A stretch of 64,000 nt of DNA from Burkholderiales bacterium (GCA_026005015.1 BPKG01000001.1:1369501-1433500), one strand, 5' to 3'; numbered from the stretch's first letter, positions 10,180 to 19,551 are shown. A program made the numbers and translations. The notes: generated by a model not told the origin, from the sequence alone.

Positions 10180-11466
10180 ATGGCAAAAAGAACGACAGAA
10201 CCGAGGACTCTCCTCATCGAGAGCTTCCGCGCGGCGGTTGCCGCGGCCGATCCTCTGCGCATCGTGCCGCGGCACCTGCCGCCGCCGCCCAAAGGGCGCA
10301 CCCTGGTGGTCGGGGCGGGCAAGGCCGCCGCCTCCATGGCCAAGGCGGTGGAAGACCATTGGCCGGCCGAGGCGCCCCTCTCGGGCCTGGTCATCACCCG
10401 CTACCAGCACGGGCTGCCCACCCGGCGCATCCGGGTGGTGGAAGCAGGCCACCCGGTTCCCGACGAGAGCGGGGAGGCGGCGGCCCGAGAAATCCTCGAG
10501 GAGGTGAAACGGGTGGGGCCGGACGACCTGGTCCTCGCCTTGGTGAGCGGCGGAGGCTCCAGCCTGCTGTCCCTCCCGGCGCCGGGCATCGGCATGGTGG
10601 ACCTCAAGGCGGTGACGCGGGAGCTGCTCGCCTGCGGGGCCTCCATCCAGGAGATCAACACGGTGCGCAAGCACTTGTCCCTGATCCAGGGCGGACGCCT
10701 CGCCGCCGCCTCCCAGGCGCCGGTCCTGGCGCTCATCGTCTCCGACGTGACCGGCGACGACCCGACCCACATCGCCTCGGGGCCCTTCGCCCCCGATCCC
10801 ACCACTTACGAGGACGCCCTGGCGATCTTGAGGGACTACCGGATCGAACCCCCCCCAGCCGTGCGCGCCCATCTGGAGCGCGGCCGCGCCGGCGATCTTC
10901 CCGAGACCCCCAAGCCGGGGGACCCCGTCTTTGCGCGGGTGGAGAATCGGATCATCGCCACGGCCCACGGGTCCCTGGTGGCCGCGGGAAAGTATTTTCG
11001 CCGCCGCCGCATCCCCACCGCCATCCTGGGCGACAGCGTCACGGGCGAGGCGCGGGAGGTGGCCCAGGTGTACGCAGCGCTAGCGCGGGAAGTGCGCGCC
11101 TACGGCCATCCCTGGAGGCCGCCGGTCGCTCTGATCTGCGGCGGGGAGACCACCGTCACCGTGCAGGGCAAGGGCCGCGGCGGGCGCAACTGCGAGTTCC
11201 TCCTGGCCTTGACCCTGGCGCTGGACGCCCTGCCGGACGTCCATGCCCTCGCCTGCGACACCGACGGCATCGACGGCACGGAAGACAATGCGGGCGCTGT
11301 CTGCGGCCCCGAGACGTTGGCCCGGGCCCGAACCCTCGGCCTGGATGGCAAAGAGCGGCTCGCGGACAACGACGGCTACACCTTCTTCGAGCGGCTGGGG
11401 GATCTGGTGATCAGCGGACCCACCCGCACCAACGTCAACGACTACCGGGCGATCCTGATCCTGTGA
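10180..11466 (+). CDS. Glycerate 2-kinase (MOFRL family)
   Basis: Phosphorylates D-glycerate to 2-phosphoglycerate, linking glyoxylate, tartrate or serine-cycle carbon to glycolysis. The protein is 428 aa with the N-terminal GckA/TtuD domain (VVGAGKAAASMA, then LVSGGGSSLLSLPAPG near residue 121) and the C-terminal MOFRL domain (GRGGRNCEFLLALTLAL, CDTDGIDGTEDNAGA). Homologues are sometimes misnamed hydroxypyruvate reductase. The start ATG at 10180 follows uvrA by 10 bases. The last 32 bases overlap the end of the convergent DUF488 gene. Confidence 0.88.
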   Translation: MAKRTTEPRTLLIESFRAAVAAADPLRIVPRHLPPPPKGRTLVVGAGKAAASMAKAVEDHWPAEAPLSGLVITRYQHGLPTRRIRVVEAGHPVPDESGEAAAREILEEVKRVGPDDLVLALVSGGGSSLLSLPAPGIGMVDLKAVTRELLACGASIQEINTVRKHLSLIQGGRLAAASQAPVLALIVSDVTGDDPTHIASGPFAPDPTTYEDALAILRDYRIEPPPAVRAHLERGRAGDLPETPKPGDPVFARVENRIIATAHGSLVAAGKYFRRRRIPTAILGDSVTGEAREVAQVYAALAREVRAYGHPWRPPVALICGGETTVTVQGKGRGGRNCEFLLALTLALDALPDVHALACDTDGIDGTEDNAGAVCGPETLARARTLGLDGKERLADNDGYTFFERLGDLVISGPTRTNVNDYRAILIL

Positions 11467-12007
11467 AGTCCAGGCGGGCCTGAACCCGCCCGCCGTCGTA
11501 GACCAGCCCCTCGGGCGTCCACCGGGCCGCCGGATGAAGCCGGTGACGAACGCTCATCCCCGGCTGCAGGAGGTGGACGACCGGGTTCCCGCAGGCGCAC
11601 AGGTAATCCGCGATCAGGGAACGGTGGCAGCGTTGGGGCGCCTGTTCCGCGCACATGAGGGCAAGGGGCGCCTGCTGGGCCAGGGAGAGAATCTCCGCGA
11701 CGGCGGCCCGAAAGGCCTCCGTCTGCATATGATCGGCAAAGCCCCGGAACGCCGGTTCCTCCAGCGCCCCGTGGGGCGAGCCGGTCCCGGGCGCGCGGAA
11801 ACCTCCCAGGGCCTTTCCCTGCCACTGGTAGCGGATTCCCGCTTCCCGGAGGGAAGCCTCCAGCCGCGCCCGCTCGAACTGGGGATGCCGGCGGGAGACG
11901 GGGTAAGCCCGCACGTCCACGAGCCAGGCGACGCCCTGGGCTGCGAGCAGGTCGATCAGCGCCGCCGCCGGACGAGCGCCGTGGCCCACCGTGTAGACCA
12001 ATGCCAT
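11435..12007 (-). CDS. DUF488 family protein
   Basis: About 190 aa. The N-terminal VYTVGHG and the C-terminal pattern LMCAEQAPQRCHRSLIADYL are diagnostic for DUF488. The conserved Cys pair and CHR motif suggest a catalytic or binding role, but none is established to my knowledge. I took the start at ATG 12007 (MALVYTVGHG); an upstream in-frame start at 12028 would add seven residues. The 5' end overlaps the 3' end of the DUF62 gene by a few bases or lies next to it, so they are likely cotranscribed. The 3' end overlaps the convergent glycerate kinase gene by 32 bases. Confidence 0.8.
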   Translation of the reverse strand: MALVYTVGHGARPAAALIDLLAAQGVAWLVDVRAYPVSRRHPQFERARLEASLREAGIRYQWQGKALGGFRAPGTGSPHGALEEPAFRGFADHMQTEAFRAAVAEILSLAQQAPLALMCAEQAPQRCHRSLIADYLCACGNPVVHLLQPGMSVRHRLHPAARWTPEGLVYDGGRVQARLDFTGSGSPGSR

Positions 12008-12014
12008 GCGCCCC

Positions 12015-12758
12015 TCACTCCCATGCAACCCGGGTGCCCACGGAGAGTCCCAGCACGGCCTTCGCGCTGCCCCGGTTCACCGCCACCTCCGCCAGGCCCA
12101 GACAATTCTCGTACCAGAAAGGCGTACCGGGAGGCGCTTCGCTGAAGACGCGGCCATGGGGAAGGGAGCCTCCGCCCACCCGCAGACGGCGCTCGGGGTC
12201 CACCCCTTGGGCGCGGAGCCCGGTCATGGCGTTGCCGTAGTGGTCGATGTAAATGATCCGGGCCAGGTCGCCAGCGGGCAGTGCCACCTCCAGCGCCGGC
12301 ACCGGCTGGAGAAAGGCCGCCGGATCGTCGCCTTTGGCCAGGCGCGCCGCCACCGGTGCAAACAGGTCGCGGCCGTGGAAGGAGGCGCTCAGGCGGGCGG
12401 GCCGCCAGACGATGCGATGGCACCTCGCTTCCTGAGCCCGTTCCGCCACCACCGAAAGCAAGCCATTGTCCGGTCCGACGAACCAGCGGCCATCGGCCTG
12501 GACCGCCACCGGCTGGCGTGGGCCGCCGACGCCGGGATCCACCACCGCCATGAACACCGATCCCGCTCCGAACTCGGAAACCAGCGCAGCGAGCAGGTGG
12601 GCGCCCGCCTCCACGTCGAAGGCCGGCGCGTCGTGCAGCAGGTCAACCACCCGCGCTTGCGGCGCTTCCCGCGCCAGCACCCCGTGCACCTGGCCGACAT
12701 AGAGGTCGGATGCGCCGAAATCGGTGAACAAGACGATGGCCACGGTGGCTTCCCACAA
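12015..12758 (-). CDS. SAM hydrolase / SAM hydroxide adenosyltransferase (DUF62)
   Basis: A member of the S-adenosyl-L-methionine hydrolase family, related to the fluorinase and chlorinase; most bacterial members split SAM into adenosine and methionine. The protein is 247 aa. Family motifs are LFTDFGASDLYVGQVHG near residue 10, VVDPGVGG (about 72), VGPDNGLL, FHGRDLFAPVAA (about 128) and IIYIDHYGNAMTGL near 167. I do not see the loop insertion typical of fluorinases, so hydrolysis is the safer guess. The start may be ATG 12758 or a slightly later codon. It lies just downstream of the rplQ tail repeats and overlaps or abuts the DUF488 gene. Confidence 0.85.
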   Translation of the reverse strand: MWEATVAIVLFTDFGASDLYVGQVHGVLAREAPQARVVDLLHDAPAFDVEAGAHLLAALVSEFGAGSVFMAVVDPGVGGPRQPVAVQADGRWFVGPDNGLLSVVAERAQEARCHRIVWRPARLSASFHGRDLFAPVAARLAKGDDPAAFLQPVPALEVALPAGDLARIIYIDHYGNAMTGLRAQGVDPERRLRVGGGSLPHGRVFSEAPPGTPFWYENCLGLAEVAVNRGSAKAVLGLSVGTRVAWE

Positions 12759-12819
12759 AGCCGAAAGCCGGGCGGCGCCCGGCTTCCTGAAGCGCGCCGA
12801 CTCTCGCCCCCCGCACGTC

Positions 12820-12900
12820 TTAGGGCTTGGCTCGCGCCTTCTTTTCGGGTTTTTCCGCTGCCTCGGATCTACCTAAGAGCTCTACCAGTCCCATCGGCGC
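12820..12900 (-). pseudogene. Divergent extra copy of the rplQ 3' tail
   Basis: An 81-base minus-strand segment that reads APMGLVELLGRS then EAAEKPEKKARAKP and a TAA stop. It lines up codon for codon, with equal length, with the real rplQ tail at 13098-13178 ([12 protein letters not shown]…), but differs after the first ten residues. It has no gene body of its own. It may be the original rplQ tail left behind when a different tail arrived, or the product of a mixed assembly. Confidence 0.7.
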
Positions 12901-13178
12901 ATGGTAGCTCCGACATCACCCCGGCTGCCGCCGGGGTGAGTCTCCGCAGCAATGAGCCTTACTCTTTCGCTTCGGACGCCCCCGTGGTCTTCTCGCCCGT
13001 CTCTGGGCGATCCAGCAACTCTACGAGTGCCATCGGCGCATTGTAGCTCCGACATCACCCCGGCTGCGCCGGGGGTGAGTCTCCGCAGCAATGAGCCTTA
13101 CTCTTTCGCTTCGGACGCCCCCGTGGTCTTCTCGCCCGTCTCTGGGCGATCCAGCAACTCTACGAGTGCCATCGGCGC
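12901..13178 (-). repeat. Two tandem 139-bp units containing the rplQ tail
   Basis: Units 12901-13039 and 13040-13178 are almost identical. Each holds an 81-base rplQ tail (stops at 12959 and 13098) and a 58-base spacer. The spacer has a GC hairpin, CACCCCGGC…GCCGGGGTG, perfect in the left copy and with one extra G in the right copy. There is no T-run after it, so it is not a standard terminator. Only the right-hand tail belongs to the intact rplQ. Together with the divergent tail at 12820-12900, this fills the 339-base stretch (12759-13097) that has no gene. Confidence 0.85.
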
Positions 13179-13499
13179 ATTGTCACCCCGGCGGAAGCCG
13201 AATTTCAGGATTCGCAGGTAACCGCCGTTACGGTTCTTGTAGCGGGGACCCAGCTCGTCGAAGAGCTTGACCACGTTCTGTCGGTCCCGCAGCCGGTTGA
13301 AAGCGAGCCGGCGGTTGGCCAGGGTCGGCGTCTTGGCCAGGGTGATGAGGGGTTCCGCCACGCGACGCAGCTCCTTCGCCTTGGGCAGGGTGGTCTTGAT
13401 GACCTCGTGCCGCAGCAGCGAGTTGGTCATGTTGCGGAACATGGCCAGCCGGTGGCTGGTGGTGCGGTTGAGCTTGCGGTATCCCTGACGGTGGCGCAT
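13098..13499 (-). CDS. rplQ: 50S ribosomal protein L17
   Basis: A large-subunit protein near the polypeptide exit tunnel; last gene of the alpha operon. The protein is 133 aa. The N-terminus [17 protein letters not shown] is the family signature, followed by [19 protein letters not shown] and [26 protein letters not shown]. The acidic tail from residue 109 varies between species. It is preceded by a partial copy of the rpoA tail (13531-13564) and followed by two further copies of its own tail, one identical in sense and one divergent. Confidence 0.97.
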   Translation of the reverse strand: MRHRQGYRKLNRTTSHRLAMFRNMTNSLLRHEVIKTTLPKAKELRRVAEPLITLAKTPTLANRRLAFNRLRDRQNVVKLFDELGPRYKNRNGGYLRILKFGFRRGDNAPMALVELLDRPETGEKTTGASEAKE

Positions 13500-13530
13500 G
13501 ATGATGTCCTTTCCCCCTACCGGCCCGCGC

Positions 13531-13564
13531 TTAGGGCCTTTCCAGTCCCGCGGCGGTCAGTCTT
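13531..13564 (-). repeat. Partial copy of the rpoA 3' tail
   Basis: About 33 bases ending in a TAA at 13531-13533 match the true rpoA end at 13646-13680 except for about three changes, including one missing base. It encodes the same AGLERP-stop. The 80-odd bases between the two tails hold three small palindromes: GGCCGA/TCGGCC, AACCT/AGGTT and GGCCC/GGGCC. The octamer CGGAGCTA precedes this copy, as it precedes the rplQ tail copy. Confidence 0.7.
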
Positions 13565-13645
13565 AGCTCCGGCCAACCTGAAGGTTACCCTGCGCTGAAA
13601 CTGGCCCCAAGGGCCTGCGGCCGAGATCGGCCAATGTCACCTCCC

Positions 13646-14626
13646 TTACGGCCTTTCCAGTCCCGCGGGCGGCCAGTTTTCCAGTTTCATCCCCAGGGTC
13701 AGCCCGCGCGAGGCGAGCACTTCCTTGATCTCGTTGAGCGACTTGCGCCCCAGATTGGGCGTCTTCAGCAGCTCCGTTTCCGTACGCTGGATCAGGTCGC
13801 CGATGTAATAGATATTTTCCGCCTTGAGGCAGTTGGCGGAGCGCACGGTAAGCTCCAGGTCATCTACCGGCCGCAGCAGGATCGGGTCCACCTGGGGCGA
13901 CTTGGGAGCCTCCACTTGGGCCGGCGTGCCTTTGAGATCGGCGAACAAGGACAATTGATCCACCAGGATCCGCGCCGCGTAGCGGATCGCCTCCTCGGGC
14001 TCGATGGCGCCATTGGTTTCGACATCCATGACGAGCTTGTCCAGATCGGTGCGCTGCTCGACCCGGGCGCTTTCCACCGTATAGCTCACCCGGCGCACCG
14101 GGCTGAACGAGGCGTCCAGCATGATGGTGCCGATGCCCCGCCCGGCCGTTTCGGTCGGCCGGCGCACGGTGGCTGGCACGTAGCCGCGGCCCTGCTCCAC
14201 TTTGATCTGCATTTCCAGCTTGCCCCCGGCAGCCAGATGGGCGATCACGTGCTCGGGGTTGACGATCTCCACGTCGTGGGTGACCTCGATATCGGCGGCC
14301 GTCACCGGGCCCTCGCCCTGCTTCTTGAGGGTCAAGGTTGCCTCGGTGCGATTATGCAGTCTCAACACCACGCCTTTCAGGTTGAGCAGGATGTCCACCA
14401 CGTCCTCGCGCACTCCCTCGATCGTCGAGTATTCGTGCAGCACGCCGTTGATGTGCACTTCCGTCGGCGCATATCCGGGCATCGAGGAAAGGAGGACGCG
14501 TCGCAACGCGTTGCCCAGCGTGTGGCCGTAGCCGCGCTCGAACGGCTCCATGGTGATGCGCGCGTACATGGGCGACAGATGCTGCACGTCGACGATGCGC
14601 GGCTTGAGAAAAGCACTGGCTTGCAT
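13646..14626 (-). CDS. rpoA: DNA-directed RNA polymerase alpha subunit
   Basis: Alpha starts RNA polymerase assembly, and its C-terminal domain contacts UP elements and activators. The protein is 326 aa. The N-terminal domain runs from [14 protein letters not shown] to about residue 235 ([21 protein letters not shown] is the dimer-forming helix). The C-terminal domain is at about 250-326 ([19 protein letters not shown], then [16 protein letters not shown]). The ATG at 14626 fits the family; the open frame extends upstream to 14689. Part of the alpha operon rpsM–rpsK–rpsD–rpoA–rplQ. Confidence 0.97.
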   Translation of the reverse strand: MQASAFLKPRIVDVQHLSPMYARITMEPFERGYGHTLGNALRRVLLSSMPGYAPTEVHINGVLHEYSTIEGVREDVVDILLNLKGVVLRLHNRTEATLTLKKQGEGPVTAADIEVTHDVEIVNPEHVIAHLAAGGKLEMQIKVEQGRGYVPATVRRPTETAGRGIGTIMLDASFSPVRRVSYTVESARVEQRTDLDKLVMDVETNGAIEPEEAIRYAARILVDQLSLFADLKGTPAQVEAPKSPQVDPILLRPVDDLELTVRSANCLKAENIYYIGDLIQRTETELLKTPNLGRKSLNEIKEVLASRGLTLGMKLENWPPAGLERP

Positions 14627-14731
14627 GTTCACTACCTCTTGGTCAACTGGCACACGACCGCCCTTGCGTTCCGTTTCCTGCTCCCGCAACGGCGCCGCAC
14701 CAAGGATCTCGCCTCCGGGCGCCTTGGACGA

Positions 14732-15358
14732 CTACTTGGAATAAAGCTCCACCACCACGTTCTCGTTGATGGTCTGGGGAAGCTCGGAGCGCTGGGGCCG
14801 TGCCTTGAACGTTCCCTTCAGCGCCTTGACATCGACCTCGATCCACTCGGGAAAGCCCCGCTGCTCGGCCGCTTCGGCCGCCGCTTTGATGCGCAGTTGC
14901 TCTTTGGCCCTTTGCGCCACCTCCACCACGTCGCCTGGTCGAAGCCGATACGACGGAATGTTCACGCGGCGGCCGTTCACCAGGATGCCGTTGTGGCGCA
15001 CGAGCTGCCGGGCCTCGGCGCGGGAGGCCCCGAAGCCCATGCGGAAGGCGACGGTGTCCAAGCGGCTCTCCAACAATTGCAGCAGGGTTTCCCCGGTGAT
15101 CCCTTTGCGGCGGTCGGCCTCGAAGTAGAGATTGCGGAATTGCCGCTCCAGCAGCCCATAGGTGCGCCGCAGCTTCTGCTTCTCGCGCAGCTGGATCGCG
15201 TAGTCGGAAAGCCGTCCGCTCTTCTGGCCGTGTTGCCCGGGCGGATAGCTGCGGCGCTCCACCGGGCACTTGTCCGTGAAGCACTTCTCGCCCTTGAGAA
15301 ACAGTTTCTCGCCTTCGCGGCGGCACTGCCGGCATTTGGCATCCAGGTATCTCGCCAC
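14732..15358 (-). CDS. rpsD: 30S ribosomal protein S4
   Basis: A primary 16S rRNA-binding protein that starts 30S assembly; in E. coli it also represses the alpha operon. The protein is 208 aa. The N-terminus has a CxxC (CRQC, residues 9-12) and further Cys residues around 26-31 (CFTDKC), so this is the zinc-binding form. The S4 RNA-binding domain lies near residues 98-160 ([15 protein letters not shown]…). The gap to rpoA is 105 bases and holds no clear signal. Confidence 0.97.
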   Translation of the reverse strand: MARYLDAKCRQCRREGEKLFLKGEKCFTDKCPVERRSYPPGQHGQKSGRLSDYAIQLREKQKLRRTYGLLERQFRNLYFEADRRKGITGETLLQLLESRLDTVAFRMGFGASRAEARQLVRHNGILVNGRRVNIPSYRLRPGDVVEVAQRAKEQLRIKAAAEAAEQRGFPEWIEVDVKALKGTFKARPQRSELPQTINENVVVELYSK

Positions 15359-15377
15359 GCTTGCTCTCCTTGGAAAA

Positions 15378-15767
15378 TCAGATGCGACGCCGCTTCGGCG
15401 GGCGTACGCCGTTGTGCGGAATCGGGGTCACGTCCGAGATGCTGGTGATCTTGAAACCGACCGCGTGCAGCGCGCGCACCGCGGACTCGCGCCCAGGACC
15501 GGGCCCCTTGATCCTGACCTCCAGGTTCTTTACCCCGTACTCCTGGGCCGCGCGCCCCGCCTGCTCGGCGGCGACTTGGGCGGCAAACGGCGTGCTCTTG
15601 CGCGAGCCCTTGAATCCGTTGCTTCCGGCCGTGGCCCAGGCCAGGGCGTTCCCTTGCCGGTCGGTGATGGTCACGATGGTGTTGTTGAACGACGCGTGAA
15701 TGTGGGCGATGCCTTCGGCCACATTCTTCTTGACCTTCTTTCGCACCCTGGTGCTGGTTTTCGCCAT
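15378..15767 (-). CDS. rpsK: 30S ribosomal protein S11
   Basis: Forms part of the 30S platform, near the mRNA exit and the E-site. The protein is 129 aa. It shows the family core [18 protein letters not shown] (about 18-36), [16 protein letters not shown] and the basic end [18 protein letters not shown]. It is separated by 9 bases from rpsM and 19 from rpsD in the alpha operon. Confidence 0.97.
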   Translation of the reverse strand: MAKTSTRVRKKVKKNVAEGIAHIHASFNNTIVTITDRQGNALAWATAGSNGFKGSRKSTPFAAQVAAEQAGRAAQEYGVKNLEVRIKGPGPGRESAVRALHAVGFKITSISDVTPIPHNGVRPPKRRRI

Positions 15768-15776
15768 GCTGGTTCC

Positions 15777-16160
15777 TTACTTGGCTTGTGTCGCCGTCTT
15801 TTTGGCGGCGCCGATGATCTTGCGCGGGCCCTTGCGGGTGCGCGCGTTGGTGCGGGTTCGCTGCCCGCGCACGGGAAGCCCCCGGCGGTGCCGCACCCCC
15901 CGGTAGCAGCCGAGGTCCATCAGCCGTTTGATGCTCATGGACACTTCCCGGCGCAGATCGCCCTCGACCGTGTATTTGCCCACCTCGTCGCGCAGGCGAT
16001 CCATCTCGGAATCGCTCAAGTCCTTGATTTTCTTTGATCCATCTATTCCGGCGGCAGCGCAAATGCGGCGCGCCCGGCTGCGCCCGATGCCGTAGATCGC
16101 GGTGAGCGCAATCACGGCGTGCTGATGGTTCGGAATATTGACGCCTGCGATGCGGGCCAT
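15777..16160 (-). CDS. rpsM: 30S ribosomal protein S13
   Basis: Sits in the 30S head and bridges to the 50S subunit and the P-site tRNA. The protein is 127 aa, a few residues longer than E. coli S13. The family start is [20 protein letters not shown], the helix-two-turn-helix is [13 protein letters not shown], and the basic C-terminal tail contains [19 protein letters not shown]. It is first in the alpha operon, with a TATAAT 30 bases upstream. Confidence 0.97.
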   Translation of the reverse strand: MARIAGVNIPNHQHAVIALTAIYGIGRSRARRICAAAGIDGSKKIKDLSDSEMDRLRDEVGKYTVEGDLRREVSMSIKRLMDLGCYRGVRHRRGLPVRGQRTRTNARTRKGPRKIIGAAKKTATQAK

Positions 16161-16189
16161 GCAAAGACTCCGAAAACGGAAAACTTTAA

Positions 16190-16195
16190 ATTATA
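16190..16195 (-). promoter_or_regulatory. Candidate -10 box of the alpha operon
   Basis: TATAAT in an AT-rich patch between rpmJ and rpsM, about 30 bases before the rpsM start. The -35 is weak. The position matches the E. coli alpha-operon promoter, which supports it more than the sequence alone does. Confidence 0.45.
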
Positions 16196-16237
16196 TCCAT
16201 TACAACCTTGCCGCGCCAGGCGAAAAGGCGCAGCCGC

Positions 16238-16351
16238 TCAACCCTGGCGCTGCTTGTGACGAGGGTCCGAGCAGATCACCCGGACCACCCGCTTGCGCCG
16301 CACGATCTTGCACTTGCGGCAGATTTTCTTCACCGACGCCTGAACCTTCAT
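16238..16351 (-). CDS. rpmJ: 50S ribosomal protein L36
   Basis: A 37-aa zinc protein of the large subunit, too short for a usual ORF list. It reads [19 protein letters not shown], then [18 protein letters not shown]. The zinc ligands C11, C14, C27 and H32 are all present, so it is the C+ form. Two adjacent ATG codons exist; the second (16351) has GAGGAG at a proper 7-base spacing and fits the family start. It lies between infA and rpsM at the end of the spc-operon section. Confidence 0.93.
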   Translation of the reverse strand: MKVQASVKKICRKCKIVRRKRVVRVICSDPRHKQRQG

Positions 16352-16438
16352 CATCAGCTCCTCGAAAGCTTGGGGCAGTCCACCCCGCCACGCTCCTTCT
16401 ACGGGCTCCGCGGCCGGGGCTCGCGCCCTCGACCGGCC

Positions 16439-16657
16439 CTATTTCGCCCGGAACACGATGCGGCCGCGCGAAAGATCGTAAGGGGTGAGCTCCACCGTCA
16501 CCTTGTCTCCGGGCAAGATGCGGATGTAGTGCATCCGCATCTTGCCCGAGATGTACCCCAAAATCACATGCCCGTTTTCCAGTCTCACGCGAAACGTGGC
16601 GTTGGGCAGGGTCTCCAGTACCTCGCCCTGCATCTGGATCGTTTCTTCCTTGGCCAT
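16439..16657 (-). CDS. infA: Translation initiation factor IF-1
   Basis: A small OB-fold protein that blocks the A-site during initiation. It is 72 aa, the standard length. Conserved stretches are [39 protein letters not shown] and [13 protein letters not shown]-like [18 protein letters not shown]. It follows secY by 5 bases and precedes rpmJ, the normal betaproteobacterial order. Confidence 0.97.
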   Translation of the reverse strand: MAKEETIQMQGEVLETLPNATFRVRLENGHVILGYISGKMRMHYIRILPGDKVTVELTPYDLSRGRIVFRAK

Positions 16658-16662
16658 ACGAC

Positions 16663-17988
16663 CTAGCGCACCGGAAGCCCGCCCCTCAGATTGGCCTTCT
16701 TGAGTAGACTTTCATACTGGTGCGACATCACGTAGGCCTGGACCTGGGCCATGAAGTCCATGGTCACGACCACGATGATCAGCAGGGACGTGCCGCCGAA
16801 ATAGAACGGGACGTTCCACTTGAGGATCAGGAATTCCGGGAGCAGGCAGACCAGGGTCACGTAAACGGAGCCGGCCAGGGTCAGCCGCATCATGATCCGC
16901 TCGATGTAGCGCGCGGTCTGCTCGCCGGGACGGATGCCGGGCACGAAGGCACCGCTTTTCTTCAGGTTATCCGCAGTCTCCTTCGGGTTGAAGACCAGGG
17001 CGGTGTAGAAGAAGCAGAAGAATATGATCGCCGCCGCGTACAGCAGCACATAAATCGGCTGGCCGGGGGAAAGGGTGGCCGCGATGTCGCGCAGCCAGGT
17101 GACGGACTCGTGGCTGCCGAACCAGCCGGCCAGGGTAGCCGGGAACAGGATGATGCTGGAGGCGAAGATGGGCGGAATGACGCCTGCCATGTTCAGCTTG
17201 AGCGGCAGGTGCGAGCTAGTGCCGCCGTAGATCTTGCGTCCGACCTGGCGCTTGGCGTAATTCACCAGGATTTTGCGCTGCCCCCGCTCCACGAACACCA
17301 CTAGGGCGGTAACCGCCAGCGCCCCGACCAGGAGCATCAGCACCAGGGGAATGGAGAACGCACCGGTACGCGCCAGCTCCAGCGTCCCGCCGATGGCCTG
17401 GGGCAGGCCCGCCACGATCCCGGCGAAGATGATCAGGGAAATCCCGTTGCCGACGCCCCGCTCGGTAATCTGTTCCCCGAGCCACATCAGGAACATCGTG
17501 CCCGTGACCAGGGTGACGACGGTGGTGAAGCGGAACACGAGTCCCGGCTCCGGCACGAGACCCTGCTGCGCCTCCAGGGCGATGGATATGCCGATGCTCT
17601 GGAACGTGGCGAGGAACAGGGTTCCGTACCGGGTGTACTGGGTGATCTTGCGGCGCCCCGCCTCCCCTTCCTTCTTGAGCTGCTCAAGCTGCGGCACCAC
17701 CACCGTCGCCAGTTGCATGATGATGGAAGCCGAGATATAGGGCATGATGCCCAAGGCGAAAATGGTGAAGCGCGACAGCGCTCCCCCGGAGAACATGTTG
17801 AACAGCCCGAGGATGCCCCCCTGCTGGGAGCGGAAGAGCTCCGCCAGCACGGCGGCGTCGATGCCCGGGACGGGGATATGGGCGCCGATGCGGTAGACGA
17901 TCAGCGCGCCGACCAGAAACCAAAGCCGGCGCTTGAGATCGCCCATCTTGCCGGTCATGCCCAGCAATGACTCCCGGGTCGTTGCCAT
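16663..17988 (-). CDS. secY: Preprotein translocase channel subunit SecY
   Basis: The channel of the Sec translocon in the inner membrane, working with SecE (also in this window at 43213) and SecG. The protein is 441 aa with ten predicted membrane segments. The plug region follows the first segment ([13 protein letters not shown]). Conserved loops include [29 protein letters not shown] and [17 protein letters not shown]. It is between rplO and infA in the spc operon, as usual. Confidence 0.98.
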   Translation of the reverse strand: MATTRESLLGMTGKMGDLKRRLWFLVGALIVYRIGAHIPVPGIDAAVLAELFRSQQGGILGLFNMFSGGALSRFTIFALGIMPYISASIIMQLATVVVPQLEQLKKEGEAGRRKITQYTRYGTLFLATFQSIGISIALEAQQGLVPEPGLVFRFTTVVTLVTGTMFLMWLGEQITERGVGNGISLIIFAGIVAGLPQAIGGTLELARTGAFSIPLVLMLLVGALAVTALVVFVERGQRKILVNYAKRQVGRKIYGGTSSHLPLKLNMAGVIPPIFASSIILFPATLAGWFGSHESVTWLRDIAATLSPGQPIYVLLYAAAIIFFCFFYTALVFNPKETADNLKKSGAFVPGIRPGEQTARYIERIMMRLTLAGSVYVTLVCLLPEFLILKWNVPFYFGGTSLLIIVVVTMDFMAQVQAYVMSHQYESLLKKANLRGGLPVR

Positions 17989-17998
17989 GGAACGGTCC

Positions 17999-18433
17999 TC
18001 AACCCTCGACGTTGCCGCCCGCGGCTTCGATCGCGGCCCGCGCCCCTTTGGTCACCTTGATGCCCTGGAGCCTCACCGCCCGGGTGATCTTGCCCGAAAG
18101 GATGACCTTTGCCCCCAGCGCCCGGCGCGGGACCACGCCCGCTTTCTTGAGGGCGTCCAGGTCCACGTTGTCGATGCCGAGCTTATCGATCGCACCGAGC
18201 CGCACCTCGGCCACGGCGTCCTCGGTCAGGGAGTTGAAGCCCCGTTTCGGTAGCCGCCGCTGCAACGGCATCTGCCCGCCCTCGAAGCCCACCTTGTGAT
18301 AGCCGCCGGAGCGGGCCCTCTGGCCTTTATGGCCCCGGCCCGAGGTCTTGCCCAGCCCGCTGCCGATGCCCCGTCCGACCCGGCGACGCGGTCGCTTGGC
18401 GCCCGCCGCCGGCTTAAGATCGTTCAGCCGCAT
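17999..18433 (-). CDS. rplO: 50S ribosomal protein L15
   Basis: A large-subunit assembly protein. It is 144 aa. The Gly/Arg-rich N-terminal arm ([20 protein letters not shown], then [17 protein letters not shown]) is characteristic, followed by [18 protein letters not shown]. It abuts rpmD with no gap and lies 10 bases before secY. Confidence 0.97.
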   Translation of the reverse strand: MRLNDLKPAAGAKRPRRRVGRGIGSGLGKTSGRGHKGQRARSGGYHKVGFEGGQMPLQRRLPKRGFNSLTEDAVAEVRLGAIDKLGIDNVDLDALKKAGVVPRRALGAKVILSGKITRAVRLQGIKVTKGARAAIEAAGGNVEG

Positions 18434-18622
18434 TCAATCCTCGCACTTCACCAGGTAGCCGACGCGGCGGATCATGCCCCGCACCGCCGGCGTGTCCTCG
18501 ACTTCGACCGTGTGGTTCAGCCGCCTGAGCCCCAGCCCGCGCACGCAGGCGCGGTGCTCCTTTTTGGTCCCGATCAGGCTGCGCACCAGTGTGACCCGCA
18601 ACCGCTTCCCGGTCCCGCTCAT
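18434..18622 (-). CDS. rpmD: 50S ribosomal protein L30
   Basis: A 62-aa large-subunit protein. The L30 fold signature [21 protein letters not shown], split here as [16 protein letters not shown] and [18 protein letters not shown], is complete. The start overlaps the rpsE stop by 4 bases (ATGA), and its stop abuts rplO, so the three are translationally coupled. Confidence 0.96.
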   Translation of the reverse strand: MSGTGKRLRVTLVRSLIGTKKEHRACVRGLGLRRLNHTVEVEDTPAVRGMIRRVGYLVKCED

Positions 18623-19134
18623 TTGGTCCGCTCCAGAATCTCTTCCACGCTCTTGCCGCGCTTGGCGGCGATTTCGGAGGGCGCGTGGACGGCGAGCAGC
18701 CCCTTGATCGTCGCCCGCACCACGTTATAAGGATTAGTGGAGCCGATGGACTTGGCCAGGATGTTGGTCACCCCCATCACCTCGAACACGGCCCGCATGG
18801 GGCCGCCGGCGATGATCCCCGTCCCCTCGGAGGCGGGTTTCATGTAGACCTTCGCCGCGCCGTGCCGCCCGACCGCCGGATGATACAGCGTGCCGTTCCT
18901 GAGCTTGATCTTCACCATCTTGCGGCGCGCCTGTTCCATCGCCTTCTGCACCGCCACCGGCACCTCGCGCGCCTTGCCCTTGCCCATCCCGATTCCGCCG
19001 TCGCCGTCGCCGACGACGGTGAGCGCGGCAAATCCGAGGACCCGGCCCCCTTTCACCACCTTGGTGACCCGGTTGACCGCGACCATTTTCTCCCGGAGGT
19101 TGTCCTGCCGCTCTTCGATCTGCCCTTTTGCCAT
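18619..19134 (-). CDS. rpsE: 30S ribosomal protein S5
   Basis: Contributes to decoding accuracy and mRNA helicase activity. The protein is 171 aa. The N-terminal dsRNA-binding-like domain has [19 protein letters not shown], including the VKGG turn where spectinomycin-resistance changes occur; the wild-type form is seen here. The C-terminal domain has [18 protein letters not shown]. It lies between rplR and rpmD. Confidence 0.97.
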   Translation of the reverse strand: MAKGQIEERQDNLREKMVAVNRVTKVVKGGRVLGFAALTVVGDGDGGIGMGKGKAREVPVAVQKAMEQARRKMVKIKLRNGTLYHPAVGRHGAAKVYMKPASEGTGIIAGGPMRAVFEVMGVTNILAKSIGSTNPYNVVRATIKGLLAVHAPSEIAAKRGKSVEEILERTK

Positions 19135-19194
19135 CTGCTTAACCTCGTCGGCTGACTATACAGGCCTTTGCCCGAGGGCTGCTCTCCCCGTGTC

Positions 19195-19551
19195 CTAGAA
19201 CTTGAGGCCGCCTTCCCGCGCCGCCTCGGCGAGGGCTTTTACGCGTCCATGGTACTTGAAGCCGCTCCGATCGAACGCCACCCGTTCGATCCCGGCGTTT
19301 CTCGCCTTCTCCGCGATGCGCTTGCCGACCAGCGCCGCCGCGGCGATGGTGCGGCCCCGGGGCAGGTCCTTGCGCACATCGGGCTCCAGGGTGGAGGCGC
19401 TCGCCACCACCCTCCCGCCGCTGGCGTCGATCACCTGGGCGTAGATGTGGAGGTTGCTGCGGAACACGGTCAGCCGCGGGACCTTGAGTTCCGCGATCTT
19501 CAGCCGGGTCCTGCGAGCCCGGCGCAGTCGTGCTTGCTTCTTGTTCAGCAT
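19195..19551 (-). CDS. rplR: 50S ribosomal protein L18
   Basis: Binds 5S rRNA. The protein is 118 aa. Conserved stretches are [23 protein letters not shown] (split: [27 protein letters not shown]) and [20 protein letters not shown] near the end. It is 13 bases downstream of rplF and 60 bases upstream of rpsE. Confidence 0.97.
   Translation of the reverse strand: MLNKKQARLRRARRTRLKIAELKVPRLTVFRSNLHIYAQVIDASGGRVVASASTLEPDVRKDLPRGRTIAAAALVGKRIAEKARNAGIERVAFDRSGFKYHGRVKALAEAAREGGLKF

Noticed and set aside
12901-13178. The tandem 139-bp units as a CRISPR array
   Set aside because: There are only two units, each contains a coding gene tail, and there are no variable spacers or cas genes.
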